Source of the DNA: Bartonella sp. WD16.2
GTDB lineage: Bacteria; Pseudomonadota; Alphaproteobacteria; Rhizobiales; Rhizobiaceae
Length of the DNA: 64,000 nucleotides
Reading direction: 5' to 3'
Assembly: GCF_002022505.1 (NCBI RefSeq)
Contig: NZ_CP019781.1
Coordinates: 620,001-684,000 of the forward strand
Shown: positions 44,836-52,304 of the stretch, piece after piece
Layout of the letters: the number at the start of each line of letters is the position of its first letter
Numbering within the stretch: the stretch's first letter is position 1
Translations under genes and position numbers: made by a program
Notes under the pieces: generated by a model
Database searches by the model: none
What the model was told of the DNA's origin: nothing
What the model saw: the letters and a program-made list of their open reading frames with translations, nothing else

Positions 44836-45744
44836 ATGAAGACAGTAAAAGGCAAAACCTTATTCAAACGGCAAAAACTATTGTTAGCCTTGCTTCAAGA
44901 ATTTGGAGGACGTCTTTCAAGTATAGATTTTCAAAAATATTTATTTTTATTTACACAATACGAAGAAAAACAAAGTTATGAGTTTGTACCTTACAAATAT
45001 GGTTGTTTCTCTTTTCAATCTCATGCTGATAAACACAAGCTTATAGAATTAGGCATGCTTGCCAACAAAAATGATTGGCAGCTTACATCAATAAAGAATG
45101 ATTATAGTGCTGATATTGAATTTGCTATACAAAAGAAAATTTCTTCATTTGTTGAAAAATTTAGCAAACTTAAAGGTAATGAACTTATTCGGTATGTTTA
45201 CAAAAACTATCCATATGTTGCTATCAATAGCTGTATAGCAAATAATATTATGGAGAAAAAGGATTTAGAAAAAATCAATGCATTTCGACCAAAGGATGAA
45301 ACCTTTTGTTTCTTCACCATTGGGTATGAGGGGAAGTCTTTTGAAAATTATCTCAATCGTCTTATCAAAAATAATATCAAAACTTTATGTGATGTTCGAA
45401 AAAACCCGCTAAGTCGGAAATATGGGTTTTCCAAAACGCAATTATCTAAAATTGTAAATGCATTGGGTATTGAATATAGGCATATTCCAGAGCTGGGTAT
45501 TATTTCTGAAAAGCGTCAAGATTTGAAAACGCAAAAAGATTATGAGCGTCTTTTTCAAGACTATAACAATACAACTCTTAAAGATAATCATCTTGCAATA
45601 GATAAATTATATCAGCTGTTCTTAGATAAAAAACGCATTGCAATTACTTGTTTTGAAGCAAATGTATGCATGTGTCACAGAGGGCAAATTGCACTCGCGC
45701 TCTCCAAACTACCTCAGTGGAAATTTAATATAAAACATATTTGA
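44836..45744 (+). CDS. DUF488-domain protein with extra N-terminal domain
   Basis: 302 aa. The C-terminal ~140 residues are DUF488: FTIGYEGKSFENYLNRL, TLCDVRKNPLSRKYGFSKTQ, IEYRHIPELGI and CFEANVCMCHRGQIA. The N-terminal ~150 residues (RQKLLLALLQEFGGRLSSID, then KYGCFSFQSHADKHKLIELG) are a separate helical domain that faintly recalls SocA/Panacea-like antitoxin domains. DUF488 proteins are poorly understood and often found with defence or stress genes. It lies between SSB and a toxin-antitoxin pair on its own rightward unit. The function is unknown. Confidence 0.75.
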   Translation: MKTVKGKTLFKRQKLLLALLQEFGGRLSSIDFQKYLFLFTQYEEKQSYEFVPYKYGCFSFQSHADKHKLIELGMLANKNDWQLTSIKNDYSADIEFAIQKKISSFVEKFSKLKGNELIRYVYKNYPYVAINSCIANNIMEKKDLEKINAFRPKDETFCFFTIGYEGKSFENYLNRLIKNNIKTLCDVRKNPLSRKYGFSKTQLSKIVNALGIEYRHIPELGIISEKRQDLKTQKDYERLFQDYNNTTLKDNHLAIDKLYQLFLDKKRIAITCFEANVCMCHRGQIALALSKLPQWKFNIKHI

Positions 45745-45820
45745 TAATTAAGAAAATTTGCTATCATTGGAACAAAAGATTGTGTTTGACACTGTAATAA
45801 CTGTATCTTATAAGTTACAT

Positions 45821-46123
45821 ATGTTTACAGTGTACAAAACAAAATATTTTATAAAATGGCTAGATTCTTTAAAAGATGAGATTGCGCAAGCACACATTGT
45901 GACACGGATAGCGAGAATAGAAACGGGGCTTCTTGGCAATGTAAAATTCTTCCATGGCATTGGAGAATTAAAAATAAATCATGGCCCTGGCTATCGGGTT
46001 TATTTTATAAAACAAGGGCAAGAAATTATTCTACTCCTTAATGGCGGTGATAAATCTACCCAACAAAAGGATATCGAAAAAGCTCTACGAATAGTAAAGG
46101 AACTCAAACATGGAAGTCACTAA
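45821..46123 (+). CDS. RelE/Gp49-family toxin
   Basis: 100 aa from MFTVYKTKYFIKWLDSLKD. RIARIETGLLGNVKFFHG and GPGYRVYFIKQGQEIILLLN match the addiction-module killer (Gp49/HigB-2) family of ribosome-dependent mRNA interferases. Overlaps the antitoxin gene by 14 bp. It is the second TA pair of the prophage. Confidence 0.9.
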   Translation: MFTVYKTKYFIKWLDSLKDEIAQAHIVTRIARIETGLLGNVKFFHGIGELKINHGPGYRVYFIKQGQEIILLLNGGDKSTQQKDIEKALRIVKELKHGSH

Positions 46124-46421
46124 ATTTGATACAAGTGAGTATTTTAAAACTCCTGAAACTCAACAAATTCTTTTACAAGATGCTCTTGAAAGTAAAAATA
46201 GTCAGTATCTTGCACATGTTCTTGGGATAATAGCAAAAAACCAAGGAATGAGTAAAATTGCTAAAAACGCTGGGTTGTCAAGAGAATCTCTTTATCGCTC
46301 TTTAAGTGACAAAGGTGATCCTAAACTCTCAACCTTCCTTAATGTTTTGAGCGCTTTAAATTTACAAATTAGCCTAATACCCACTCAAAATGAAGAACAC
46401 ACATCTTTAGAAAAAGCTTAA
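46110..46421 (+). CDS. HTH antitoxin partner
   Basis: 103 aa with an HTH (MSKIAKNAGLSRESLYRSLS) preceded by YLAHVLGIIAKNQG, the layout of the addiction-module antidote family paired with Gp49-type toxins. Begins within the toxin gene. Confidence 0.9.
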   Translation: MEVTKFDTSEYFKTPETQQILLQDALESKNSQYLAHVLGIIAKNQGMSKIAKNAGLSRESLYRSLSDKGDPKLSTFLNVLSALNLQISLIPTQNEEHTSLEKA

Positions 46422-46425
46422 AGAT

Positions 46426-46463
46426 CCTCTCCCCACCTTTAAAGATGGGAAGGGGAGTGTGGT
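46426..46463. terminator. Terminator between convergent genes
   Basis: CTCCCC (46429-46434) pairs with GGGGAG (46452-46457) around an imperfect inner stem, with T-rich sequence to the right (GTGGTTTATTTT). It separates the rightward antitoxin from the leftward 46469 gene. Confidence 0.6.
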
Positions 46464-46468
46464 TTATT

Positions 46469-46744
46469 TTATAGCTGATAAGATACTCCATCCGAACATG
46501 GACTATAAGCTTTCAACAAAGGATCCAATGTTCGGGGAAGTTCTGAATCGCCAAAACCTGTAAGAACTGCCAGTATCTTGAGAGTATCTGGAGTTTCTTT
46601 TTGAAGCTTTGCAATTAAAGCTTTTTCTATTGTATCCATAGTCTGAACTAGAGCGATACAATCCTCTTCATCACCATTTTCATAACTTTCAAACTGAAGC
46701 AAGGATATCCATAAATCACATAAAAAATCGATACTGTTACTCAT
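46469..46744 (-). CDS. Small acidic phage protein, coupled to antirepressor
   Basis: 91 aa from MSNSIDFLCDLWISLLQF, whose ATG overlaps the antirepressor stop (ATGA). Acidic and helical with ALVQTMDTIEKALIAKLQKE; no known family. The translational coupling suggests an accessory role to the antirepressor. Confidence 0.6.
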   Translation of the reverse strand: MSNSIDFLCDLWISLLQFESYENGDEEDCIALVQTMDTIEKALIAKLQKETPDTLKILAVLTGFGDSELPRTLDPLLKAYSPCSDGVSYQL

Positions 46745-47481
46745 TGCACACCTCCATGAAATTGTTCTCTTAGGCATGCCAATCCTTTGACTGTGATTTT
46801 TGCACTGGAAACGCTCATTTTTGTTCCATCTGATTTTTGAATGGTGTGGATTACACAATCCATCAGTCCTTTTCTAATTTTATCCTGATAAGGTAACATG
46901 GGTCCACCCGGAAAATTACGATAAGCCCACTTATGAAACTGTAAGTGCTTAGTAAAATCTGTGGGACGTACATCTAACATCTTTGCAGCTTCATATAAAG
47001 CAAACAGACCATCAGAGCGTTTTAAACTTTCAAGTGCTTCTGCTTTTGGTTTAAGTGTTTTAACCTCAGTTCTTAAATCCTCCAATTGTGTGATGCTCTC
47101 CAAAAGCAGTTGTCTAATTGTGAGAGGATTCTGCAAAGCACTTACCAGGTCTAAAGGCTGTTTTGCTTTTCGTTCGCATTCGATAAAATACTGACGGGCT
47201 TGTTTACCCTTTTCATTACGTTCAACCATGGCAAGTTCTTTCGCCATGTCTAAAGTAATAGCGTAATCTTTAGAAGGACGGCCTCCTTGGAGGTTTTCCC
47301 CAAAATTGGGGAAAACTATATAATCCTGGTTTTCTACAAAATTATACTTGGTAATACGATCTTTAATCCAAGTAGAAAAATCTTTTCCTACCTCTAAAAA
47401 AGCACACAACTCACGTGCATTGACTGTTTGAACAGTTTCCTGTCCAACAGTTTGTTCTGATATTGTTATGAGAGTGTTCAT
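46741..47481 (-). CDS. AntA/AntB-KilAC antirepressor
   Basis: 246 aa. The N-terminal AntA/AntB domain (VQTVNARELCAFLEVGKDFS, then WIKDRITKYNFVENQDYIVF and ITLDMAKELAMVERNEKGKQ) is followed by a helical linker and a KilAC/ANT domain (LFALYEAAKMLDVRPTDFTK, then KITVKGLACLREQF). Expected to inactivate the CI-like repressor and trigger lytic growth. It is a paralogue of 55955-56707, but unlike that gene it is preceded by the C4-like leader, whose CTACATG block is complementary to its ribosome site. Confidence 0.9.
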   Translation of the reverse strand: MNTLITISEQTVGQETVQTVNARELCAFLEVGKDFSTWIKDRITKYNFVENQDYIVFPNFGENLQGGRPSKDYAITLDMAKELAMVERNEKGKQARQYFIECERKAKQPLDLVSALQNPLTIRQLLLESITQLEDLRTEVKTLKPKAEALESLKRSDGLFALYEAAKMLDVRPTDFTKHLQFHKWAYRNFPGGPMLPYQDKIRKGLMDCVIHTIQKSDGTKMSVSSAKITVKGLACLREQFHGGVQ

Positions 47482-47489
47482 ATTTTTTC

Positions 47490-47728
47490 ACCTACATGTA
47501 ATTAGCGTTTTTGATTGACACTCAAAAAAGAGCGCCGGGTGCTCAAAAACACGGCATGTAGTCCGTCGTCATGCTTTCCCCATAAAGGGTATTGTATCGC
47601 ATAACTACACCCGACAAGACCACTATACGCCATATGCATACAATGAGTCAAAGTCTTTAATATGTACGGAAGACTGATTATTTCGGCAACCAATCCGCTA
47701 CATGTTTTAAGGTGTTTTTGAAGCACCT
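47490..47728 (-). ncRNA. C4-like antisense/leader RNA controlling the antirepressor
   Basis: Second copy of the element at 14095-14330. On the minus strand CTACATG (47555-47561) is the exact complement of CATGTAG (47492-47498) just before the antirepressor start. TTTTTGA (47543-47549) is the complement of TCAAAAA (47508-47514). The inner hairpin is CGCTC-TTTTTT-GAGTG. Each differs from the first copy by matched changes, so pairing is conserved but specificity is not shared. A 74-codon frame crosses the element but shows no coding constraint. Confidence 0.7.
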
Positions 47729-47734
47729 AATTCG

Positions 47735-47764
47735 CATATATAAATGCTTCCGTGATTTTGTCAA
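47735..47764 (-). promoter_or_regulatory. Promoter of the second leader RNA
   Basis: Minus-strand TTGACA (47764-47759), 18-bp spacer, TATATG (47740-47735). The predicted start at about 47728 coincides with the start of leader similarity. Confidence 0.68.
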
Positions 47765-47833
47765 TAGGTAAAAATACATTACTGCATGTAAATAGTTAGG
47801 TAAGTAAGGTAGTAGTTTTTTATTTCTCCACCC

Positions 47834-47994
47834 CGGTAAAAATTTACCGCAGTTATAAAGTTTTTGTTTTCATTTTAAAAATACTGTTCAATACGTTCAG
47901 TAATCCAATCTGCAAAATCACTCATCTCAATTTTGAGGTCAGTGAATATTTGTCTAAATAAGTGCCCATCAAACTAACCGCCTCAAATTTGAGG
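47834..47994. promoter_or_regulatory. Cluster of short palindromes upstream of the antirepressor unit
   Basis: Within the 250-bp gene-free stretch are CGGTAAA-AA-TTTACCG (47834-47849), CTCAATTTTGAG (47926-47937) and the perfect CCTCAAATTTGAGG (47981-47994). The last two share the core TCAA-TTGA and are 55 bp apart. They differ from the CI-type GTACA sites and may bind another regulator. No gene is seen in 47765-48016. Confidence 0.4.
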
Positions 47995-48016
47995 GCGTTA
48001 AGTTCTTCAAAGCCCT

Positions 48017-48508
48017 TTACTCCAAAGGAGAGCAGACAGCATTTAAGTTAAACAAATGTACAAGACTGTTTATGAAACCACGCATTTGAAGGCAAATAGT
48101 GCACACAAAAATTAGAAAAAAGTACCATAACAAAACATCCCAATAAAAATAAAATTCCCATTTTGAATCAAAAGGTAAAACAATGTCTTGTCTGAGATTA
48201 GTTGGGAAAAGTAACAACAAAAGTGCTATAAAGACTATATTCAAAAAACTATACAAATATTTGCGCAAATAAACTGTTACAATATTCAAATCTGTTGTTG
48301 TTTTATGTTGATGTTCAGGACTGTGATGAAATTCTGAAGACACTCGAGATCTAAAGAAGAATGCCATGAAAATCATGGTGACTAAAATGGCGAGAGATGA
48401 AAACATTAAAACAGCTTGAATAAATTCGATGCTTTTTTCTATCTGCAAAAACTGTAATACTGCAAATCCTATGATGTATATCGCTACAGTTCCAATTATT
48501 TTAAACAT
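48017..48508 (-). CDS. Four-TM membrane protein, possible exclusion gene
   Basis: 163 aa with four hydrophobic segments (about residues 4-20, 31-52, 85-102, 120-143) and a short histidine-rich loop (EFHHSPEHQHK). It follows the 48511 gene by 2 bp. Lysogeny-expressed membrane proteins of this size near immunity regions often block superinfection; there is no direct evidence for that here. Confidence 0.6.
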   Translation of the reverse strand: MFKIIGTVAIYIIGFAVLQFLQIEKSIEFIQAVLMFSSLAILVTMIFMAFFFRSRVSSEFHHSPEHQHKTTTDLNIVTVYLRKYLYSFLNIVFIALLLLLFPTNLRQDIVLPFDSKWEFYFYWDVLLWYFFLIFVCTICLQMRGFINSLVHLFNLNAVCSPLE

Positions 48509-48510
48509 AT

Positions 48511-48834
48511 TCAGACGCTTTCTAGATTCTTCCCAGTATTTTCAGTTTTAGGAAGATCACTCCCGTTAATCCAAGCTCTTATTTGCGCTATCATACTAAA
48601 GTCCGCATTATCTGGAGTTTTATCATAGTCATAAACACGCCCTGGAAACCTTTCAAATATTCGTCTTCCATTTTCGTACTCATAAAGGTTATAAAAACAC
48701 TCAACCGATTGTTCCATCCATGAATCATGATAAACTAATGGCTCATAACGCTCATAACCATGAGCAGTGCCCAAAAAATGTTTTTTCATTGGTTTCGGAG
48801 GGGTTTCACAGAAAAGATATTTTATAAATTTCAT
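48511..48834 (-). CDS. Hypothetical protein coupled to the membrane protein
   Basis: 107 aa, soluble, aromatic-rich (HGYERYEPLVYHDSWMEQSV, then LYEYENGRRIFERFPGRVYD). Preceded by the Dam gene on the same strand and followed at 2 bp by the membrane protein, so they form one unit. No family recognised. Confidence 0.6.
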   Translation of the reverse strand: MKFIKYLFCETPPKPMKKHFLGTAHGYERYEPLVYHDSWMEQSVECFYNLYEYENGRRIFERFPGRVYDYDKTPDNADFSMIAQIRAWINGSDLPKTENTGKNLESV

Positions 48835-48868
48835 AGTTATTATCCTGATTTTAGTACAACCTTGAAAG

Positions 48869-49796
48869 TTTAAATTTTGTTTATGAAAACAGTTAAGCAG
48901 CGTTGCAAAGTGATGTTGTATTCTGTTCTAGTGATTGTGGAATTTTGATTTTAGGTGAGAAAATCATCAGCTCTTGAGCTTTTCTCTTATTTTGCAGAGA
49001 ATACCGTATATTAAATTCTATTTTAGGATATTGACTGTACAAGAGTTTAACTTCTTCTACATTGTCATAAGTAATTAACCAAAGAGTATTCACATGTTTA
49101 GAAATAGTATTTTCTAAATAATGATGATCTTTAGTTTTATAAAATGCAGTGTACAATCCTTTTCCCTTTTTAAAATATGGGGGATCTATATAAAGGCAAA
49201 TGTTTTCATCTTTATCTTTTCTTCCATGACGTAGTAAAAACTCCTGTGCATCTAACTGTGTTAAGTATATCCTATCTTTTTTTGCGCTTATATTTCTAAT
49301 TCGGCCAATTAAATTTTCTTTATTGAATCTACAATCTATTTTGTAATTCCCAGCTTGCTTTTTTCCTCCAATGGGGCCAGCATTTTTAATAATTCCTGAT
49401 CTGTTTGTTCGATTCAAAAAAAGGGCAGCAAATCCTACGGCAAGTACATCTGCATTTTCAGGAGAAATTTCCTTTTGTCTGTACCATTCTTCTAAGTTAA
49501 TGGTTGTCGTGTTAATTTTTTCTATTAATTCTTCTGTCTTGTACAAAACGCAATGCCAAAAACTCCAAATAAACGGGTCAATATCATTAATGTAAATATC
49601 TTTCACATCACCATTTAAAAGAAGTTTTAGAGCCAATCCGCCACCACCAGCAAAAGGTTCACGATAAGAACATCCGTTTAATCCATTTGTCTCAAAGATT
49701 TCTTTGATTTTTCCATAGAGTGCAGTCTTGCCGCCCGGATACCTTAATGGAGAATAACTACAAACCATCTCTTTCAACCCCTCAATATTAGAAAAA
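48869..49796. repeat. Direct repeat carrying the Dam methylase (copy 2)
   Basis: Counterpart of 1471-2396. Homology covers the gene and short flanks and ends in the same A-run upstream of the start. Confidence 0.85.
48893..49768 (-). CDS. Dam-family DNA adenine methyltransferase (copy 2, in prophage)
   Basis: 291 aa, nearly identical to the relic copy, differing by scattered substitutions and one extra residue in GRKDKDENICLYIDPPYF. Same motifs: SPLRYPGGKTALYGKIK, REPFAGGGGLALKLL, DPPYFKKGKGLYTAFY. The start MVCSYS (49768) has GAGGGGTTG upstream; a longer in-frame start at 49828 has no support in the other copy. It lacks the ParB partner seen in the relic. May protect phage DNA from host restriction or adjust expression. 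Confidence 0.92.
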   Translation of the reverse strand: MVCSYSPLRYPGGKTALYGKIKEIFETNGLNGCSYREPFAGGGGLALKLLLNGDVKDIYINDIDPFIWSFWHCVLYKTEELIEKINTTTINLEEWYRQKEISPENADVLAVGFAALFLNRTNRSGIIKNAGPIGGKKQAGNYKIDCRFNKENLIGRIRNISAKKDRIYLTQLDAQEFLLRHGRKDKDENICLYIDPPYFKKGKGLYTAFYKTKDHHYLENTISKHVNTLWLITYDNVEEVKLLYSQYPKIEFNIRYSLQNKRKAQELMIFSPKIKIPQSLEQNTTSLCNAA

Positions 49797-49990
49797 AACG
49801 TGATGAAAACATTTTCATGATCCCTCACGACTTTTTTCTCAAATTAGCTTCATACAGAGCGTTTTATGTTCCCAATGTGGAATTCATCAAAAAACTTTCA
49901 AATCTCTCTCTAAGGTACGTTTCTGTTGATTTAAACGCATATCTAATCCAAAAGTGATCACCATTTCTCTCTACTTTGCTGTTCTAAAAC

Positions 49991-50392
49991 TCATGAAGCC
50001 GTTCTTGTGAGGGGAATGACATTTCCTCCTCTCTCCTGTTGTTTCAGTGCCTTCTTGCGAGTATTTTCAATCGCTCTATGCACATACCAAGCTTTGCAAA
50101 GCACCTCGCTTTCTATCTCCTGACAGTAGGAAGAAAGTTCTGCACATGTGGGCATGAATACCTTTGACATCCCTTCAACCTGACCGGTGAGAATATTTTC
50201 AACGGCTTGTGCAAGAGCGTATGCTGAAACATCCTTGAGTGTGAGCTTGTAGGATGAGGAAACTACATTGGGATCTGTGTTAGCTGGGACTCTCAAACTC
50301 GAAAGCAAGAAAGCTGCTTTCTTAATCTGCTCATCCGAAGCTTTCACACTGAGCAATCTCTGCAGACTGTTGTAAACTTCTAATGCTGTCAT
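49991..50392 (-). CDS. Hypothetical protein at the end of the replication block
   Basis: About 133 aa from MTALEVYNSLQRLLSVKASD; AGGAGGAG lies directly before this ATG. A longer frame to 50563 would overlap the upstream gene by over 230 bp and is less likely. Soluble, helical, with AFLLSSLRVPANTD and EVLCKAWYVHRAIENTRKKA. Found behind the DnaT-like frame, so a role in replication is possible. The start is uncertain. Confidence 0.5.
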   Translation of the reverse strand: MTALEVYNSLQRLLSVKASDEQIKKAAFLLSSLRVPANTDPNVVSSSYKLTLKDVSAYALAQAVENILTGQVEGMSKVFMPTCAELSSYCQEIESEVLCKAWYVHRAIENTRKKALKQQERGGNVIPLTRTAS

Positions 50393-50885
50393 CTCCTCCT
50401 GTTTCGTCAATTCGCTCCCACTCTTGAAGATCAATGGATACCCCGAACTGATCCTCTTCATAAGCATTTCCAGATGAGAAATCATCTCTGGAACTTTCGA
50501 AACTTTCTGCAAGACGTTCGCTGAAACTTTTTTGTCGCTGAGGATAATTTCCATACCTACCATTTTGTTTTTCCTTTTCCAGTTTTGCTTTTTTCTTAGC
50601 TAAAATTCCATAATCGGAAGTAACCCAGTTGTACCATGTCCGCTGCCAATCCTTGATTTCTGCACATTTTCTTGGTCTTGCTAGCCAGTAGTTTTTAAAT
50701 CTCTCAAACTCTGATAACGCCTCTTCATGCGTTAAGCCCTTGTCGATTGCGTATTTCAAGTTAGGTTTGAAATCCTCAGGAATGCCACTCTCTCGTCCAT
50801 CCCTAGACCGCTTGGTTTTCTTTTCAGTGCTTTTTTGCTGTGAAACGGGTGATTGGTTTTCTGATGAGGGTGTATCGTGATCCAA
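50331..50885 (-). CDS. C-terminal part of replication protein (DnaT/helicase-loader-like), reached by -1 frameshift
   Basis: The frame reads FKPNLKYAIDKGLTHEEALS, EFERFKNYWLARPRKCAEIK and DWQRTWYNWVTSDYG, a C-terminal domain common in phage replication initiators and DnaT-like loaders. Its first possible start is a TTG (50885) without ribosome site. Upstream the frame stays open to 50960, exactly at an A_AAA_AAG heptamer near the end of the DUF1376 gene. A -1 shift there gives one 386-aa protein with the usual DUF1376 plus C-terminal domain arrangement. I therefore read this as the second half of that gene. Confidence 0.72.
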   Translation of the reverse strand: MDHDTPSSENQSPVSQQKSTEKKTKRSRDGRESGIPEDFKPNLKYAIDKGLTHEEALSEFERFKNYWLARPRKCAEIKDWQRTWYNWVTSDYGILAKKKAKLEKEKQNGRYGNYPQRQKSFSERLAESFESSRDDFSSGNAYEEDQFGVSIDLQEWERIDETGGDDSIRSLQQSAEIAQCESFG

Positions 50886-50929
50886 CTGCTGCTCAATAGC
50901 ATCATCGGTTGTTTCACTCTGAACCGAAA

Positions 50930-50966
50930 CTTCAGTTGCTAAATCTTCTGAAGCATTTTCTTTTTT
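50930..50966 (-). promoter_or_regulatory. Predicted -1 programmed frameshift signal
   Basis: Minus strand: slippery heptamer A_AAA_AAG (50966-50960) in the 0 frame (TCA AAA AAG), then six bases, then a stem CTTCAG (50953-50948) / CTGAAG (50935-50930) with a 12-nt loop. Heptamer, spacer and stem match bacterial dnaX- and IS-type signals. Confidence 0.72.
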
Positions 50967-51490
50967 GATAACACGATAGTGTTAGTTTTTTTATATATCT
51001 GATTCTGATTCTTTATAGCTTGATTTTGCTTATCGTTTGCTTGAAGCAAAAAATCGTTTTGCTTAAATTTTGCTTGAAGCAAATTATTATTTTGCTTATC
51101 GTTTGCTTCAACAAAATCATTAGCAAATTGTTTTTTAAGCATTTTTGCTTGTGCACCTTTTTTCCCAGCTTCACTGCGCACTTGCGATATATGCTCTTGT
51201 CTATCAGTAAAATCTTTAAGCTCTTCTTCTACACGAAGATTCCATAATCCTTCATCTGTTTGGATTAACTTGTCATTTTTTATTAAATAATCGACAACAG
51301 TTGTGAACTTTTTTTGAGTGCAATTGCATACACGTGCAAGCGTTTTGAAATCTTCTTTCACAGGTGACTTTTTGTCATACATGCGAATAAGAAGCGTAAC
51401 ATAAATTCCTCTTTGTTCTGGTGTCATTCCATCTGTACCGTTGTTCCAGTCATACAAATAGAATCTTATCCAGGGCAATTTAGCTGACAT
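50939..51490 (-). CDS. DUF1376-family replication protein (0-frame product)
   Basis: 183 aa from MSAKLPWIRFYLYDWNNGTD, with EQRGIYVTLLIRMYDKKSPV and a winged-helix-like region KKFTTVVDYLIKNDKLIQTD. A low-complexity Asn/Gln/Lys stretch (FVEANDKQNNNLLQAKFKQN) follows. The frame stops soon after the slippery sequence at 50960-50966. The start at 51490 overlaps the upstream gene by 11 bp; an in-frame upstream start at 51514 is less likely. Confidence 0.78.
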   Translation of the reverse strand: MSAKLPWIRFYLYDWNNGTDGMTPEQRGIYVTLLIRMYDKKSPVKEDFKTLARVCNCTQKKFTTVVDYLIKNDKLIQTDEGLWNLRVEEELKDFTDRQEHISQVRSEAGKKGAQAKMLKKQFANDFVEANDKQNNNLLQAKFKQNDFLLQANDKQNQAIKNQNQIYKKTNTIVLSKKKMLQKI

Positions 51491-51827
51491 AGCTTTCCCC
51501 CTCTCTTTTCTCATTCTGTCTTACAGTGTTTGAAGTTTCACTGTTGGTATCAAGATCAAATGCTGATGAGGTATGCCATAAACGTCCATCTTCTAAACGA
51601 ATGATACGACCACAACGGATTAAAGCTTCTAATATCTTTCGAAACGTTTGCACTGAACAGCCGCACAAATTTGTTAATTGAGAAGCATTGTTAAAAATAG
51701 GAGCGCCTTTATCAATCATGAGCAACACCAATGTTGTGTAAACAGCGGTTTCTGCTGGTTTGAAACCCTCAAGCTCTTTTAAAAATTGACTAGGATAAAA
51801 TTTTACCCAGGGTGATTTAGTTGCCAT
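51480..51827 (-). CDS. Winged-helix DUF1376-like protein
   Basis: 115 aa starting MATKSPWVKFYPSQFLKELE, with ETAVYTTLVLLMIDKGAPIF and a wHTH stretch (LTNLCGCSVQTFRKILEALI). It resembles the first half of the next gene, so the two are paralogues. Likely helps assemble the replication initiation complex. Begins within the RuvC-like gene (11-bp overlap). Confidence 0.68.
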   Translation of the reverse strand: MATKSPWVKFYPSQFLKELEGFKPAETAVYTTLVLLMIDKGAPIFNNASQLTNLCGCSVQTFRKILEALIRCGRIIRLEDGRLWHTSSAFDLDTNSETSNTVRQNEKREGESYVS

Positions 51828-52299
51828 CACTGTTTTCCCTCTCTTTCATTAAATATAAAATTGCCAAAGCATCTGCTTCATTATCATCTTCAGGCTCATG
51901 TCCTTTTGCACGTACAGCCTTAATCATTTCTGTTTTGGGGGCATTACCTTTGCCTGTCATTGCTTTCTTAATCGTAGCAATAGGAATGCCGTCATAAGGA
52001 ATCTGATAGCATTCACACCAAGTGGTTAAGGTTGCTAACAAGCCCCCATAAACATGAGCAGCATCTGTACCAATGTGACAGCGCACTTCTTCAAAATACA
52101 CGGCATCAATGTGCCCTAGTATCGCTTTGGTTTCTGTAAGCCATCGCTTAAATCTCAAATACCTCATCCCACCGCCTTCAAATCGACGTGTAGGAAAATG
52201 CACTGTTCCACTGGCTATCGTGCCATCTTCAGAAGAAATTGCCCAACCTGTTTTCGTACCTAGATCAAGACAAAGAATGGTTTGTGAATGAAAGCTCAT
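51817..52299 (-). CDS. RuvC-like Holliday junction resolvase
   Basis: 160 aa, RNase H fold. Acidic catalytic residues lie in TILCLDLGTKTGWAI (Asp), AVYFEEV (Glu) and DDNEADALAILYL (two Asp). Resolves branched recombination or replication intermediates before packaging. Part of the leftward early operon. Confidence 0.85.
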   Translation of the reverse strand: MSFHSQTILCLDLGTKTGWAISSEDGTIASGTVHFPTRRFEGGGMRYLRFKRWLTETKAILGHIDAVYFEEVRCHIGTDAAHVYGGLLATLTTWCECYQIPYDGIPIATIKKAMTGKGNAPKTEMIKAVRAKGHEPEDDNEADALAILYLMKERENSDGN

Positions 52300-52304
52300 G
52301 ACAT

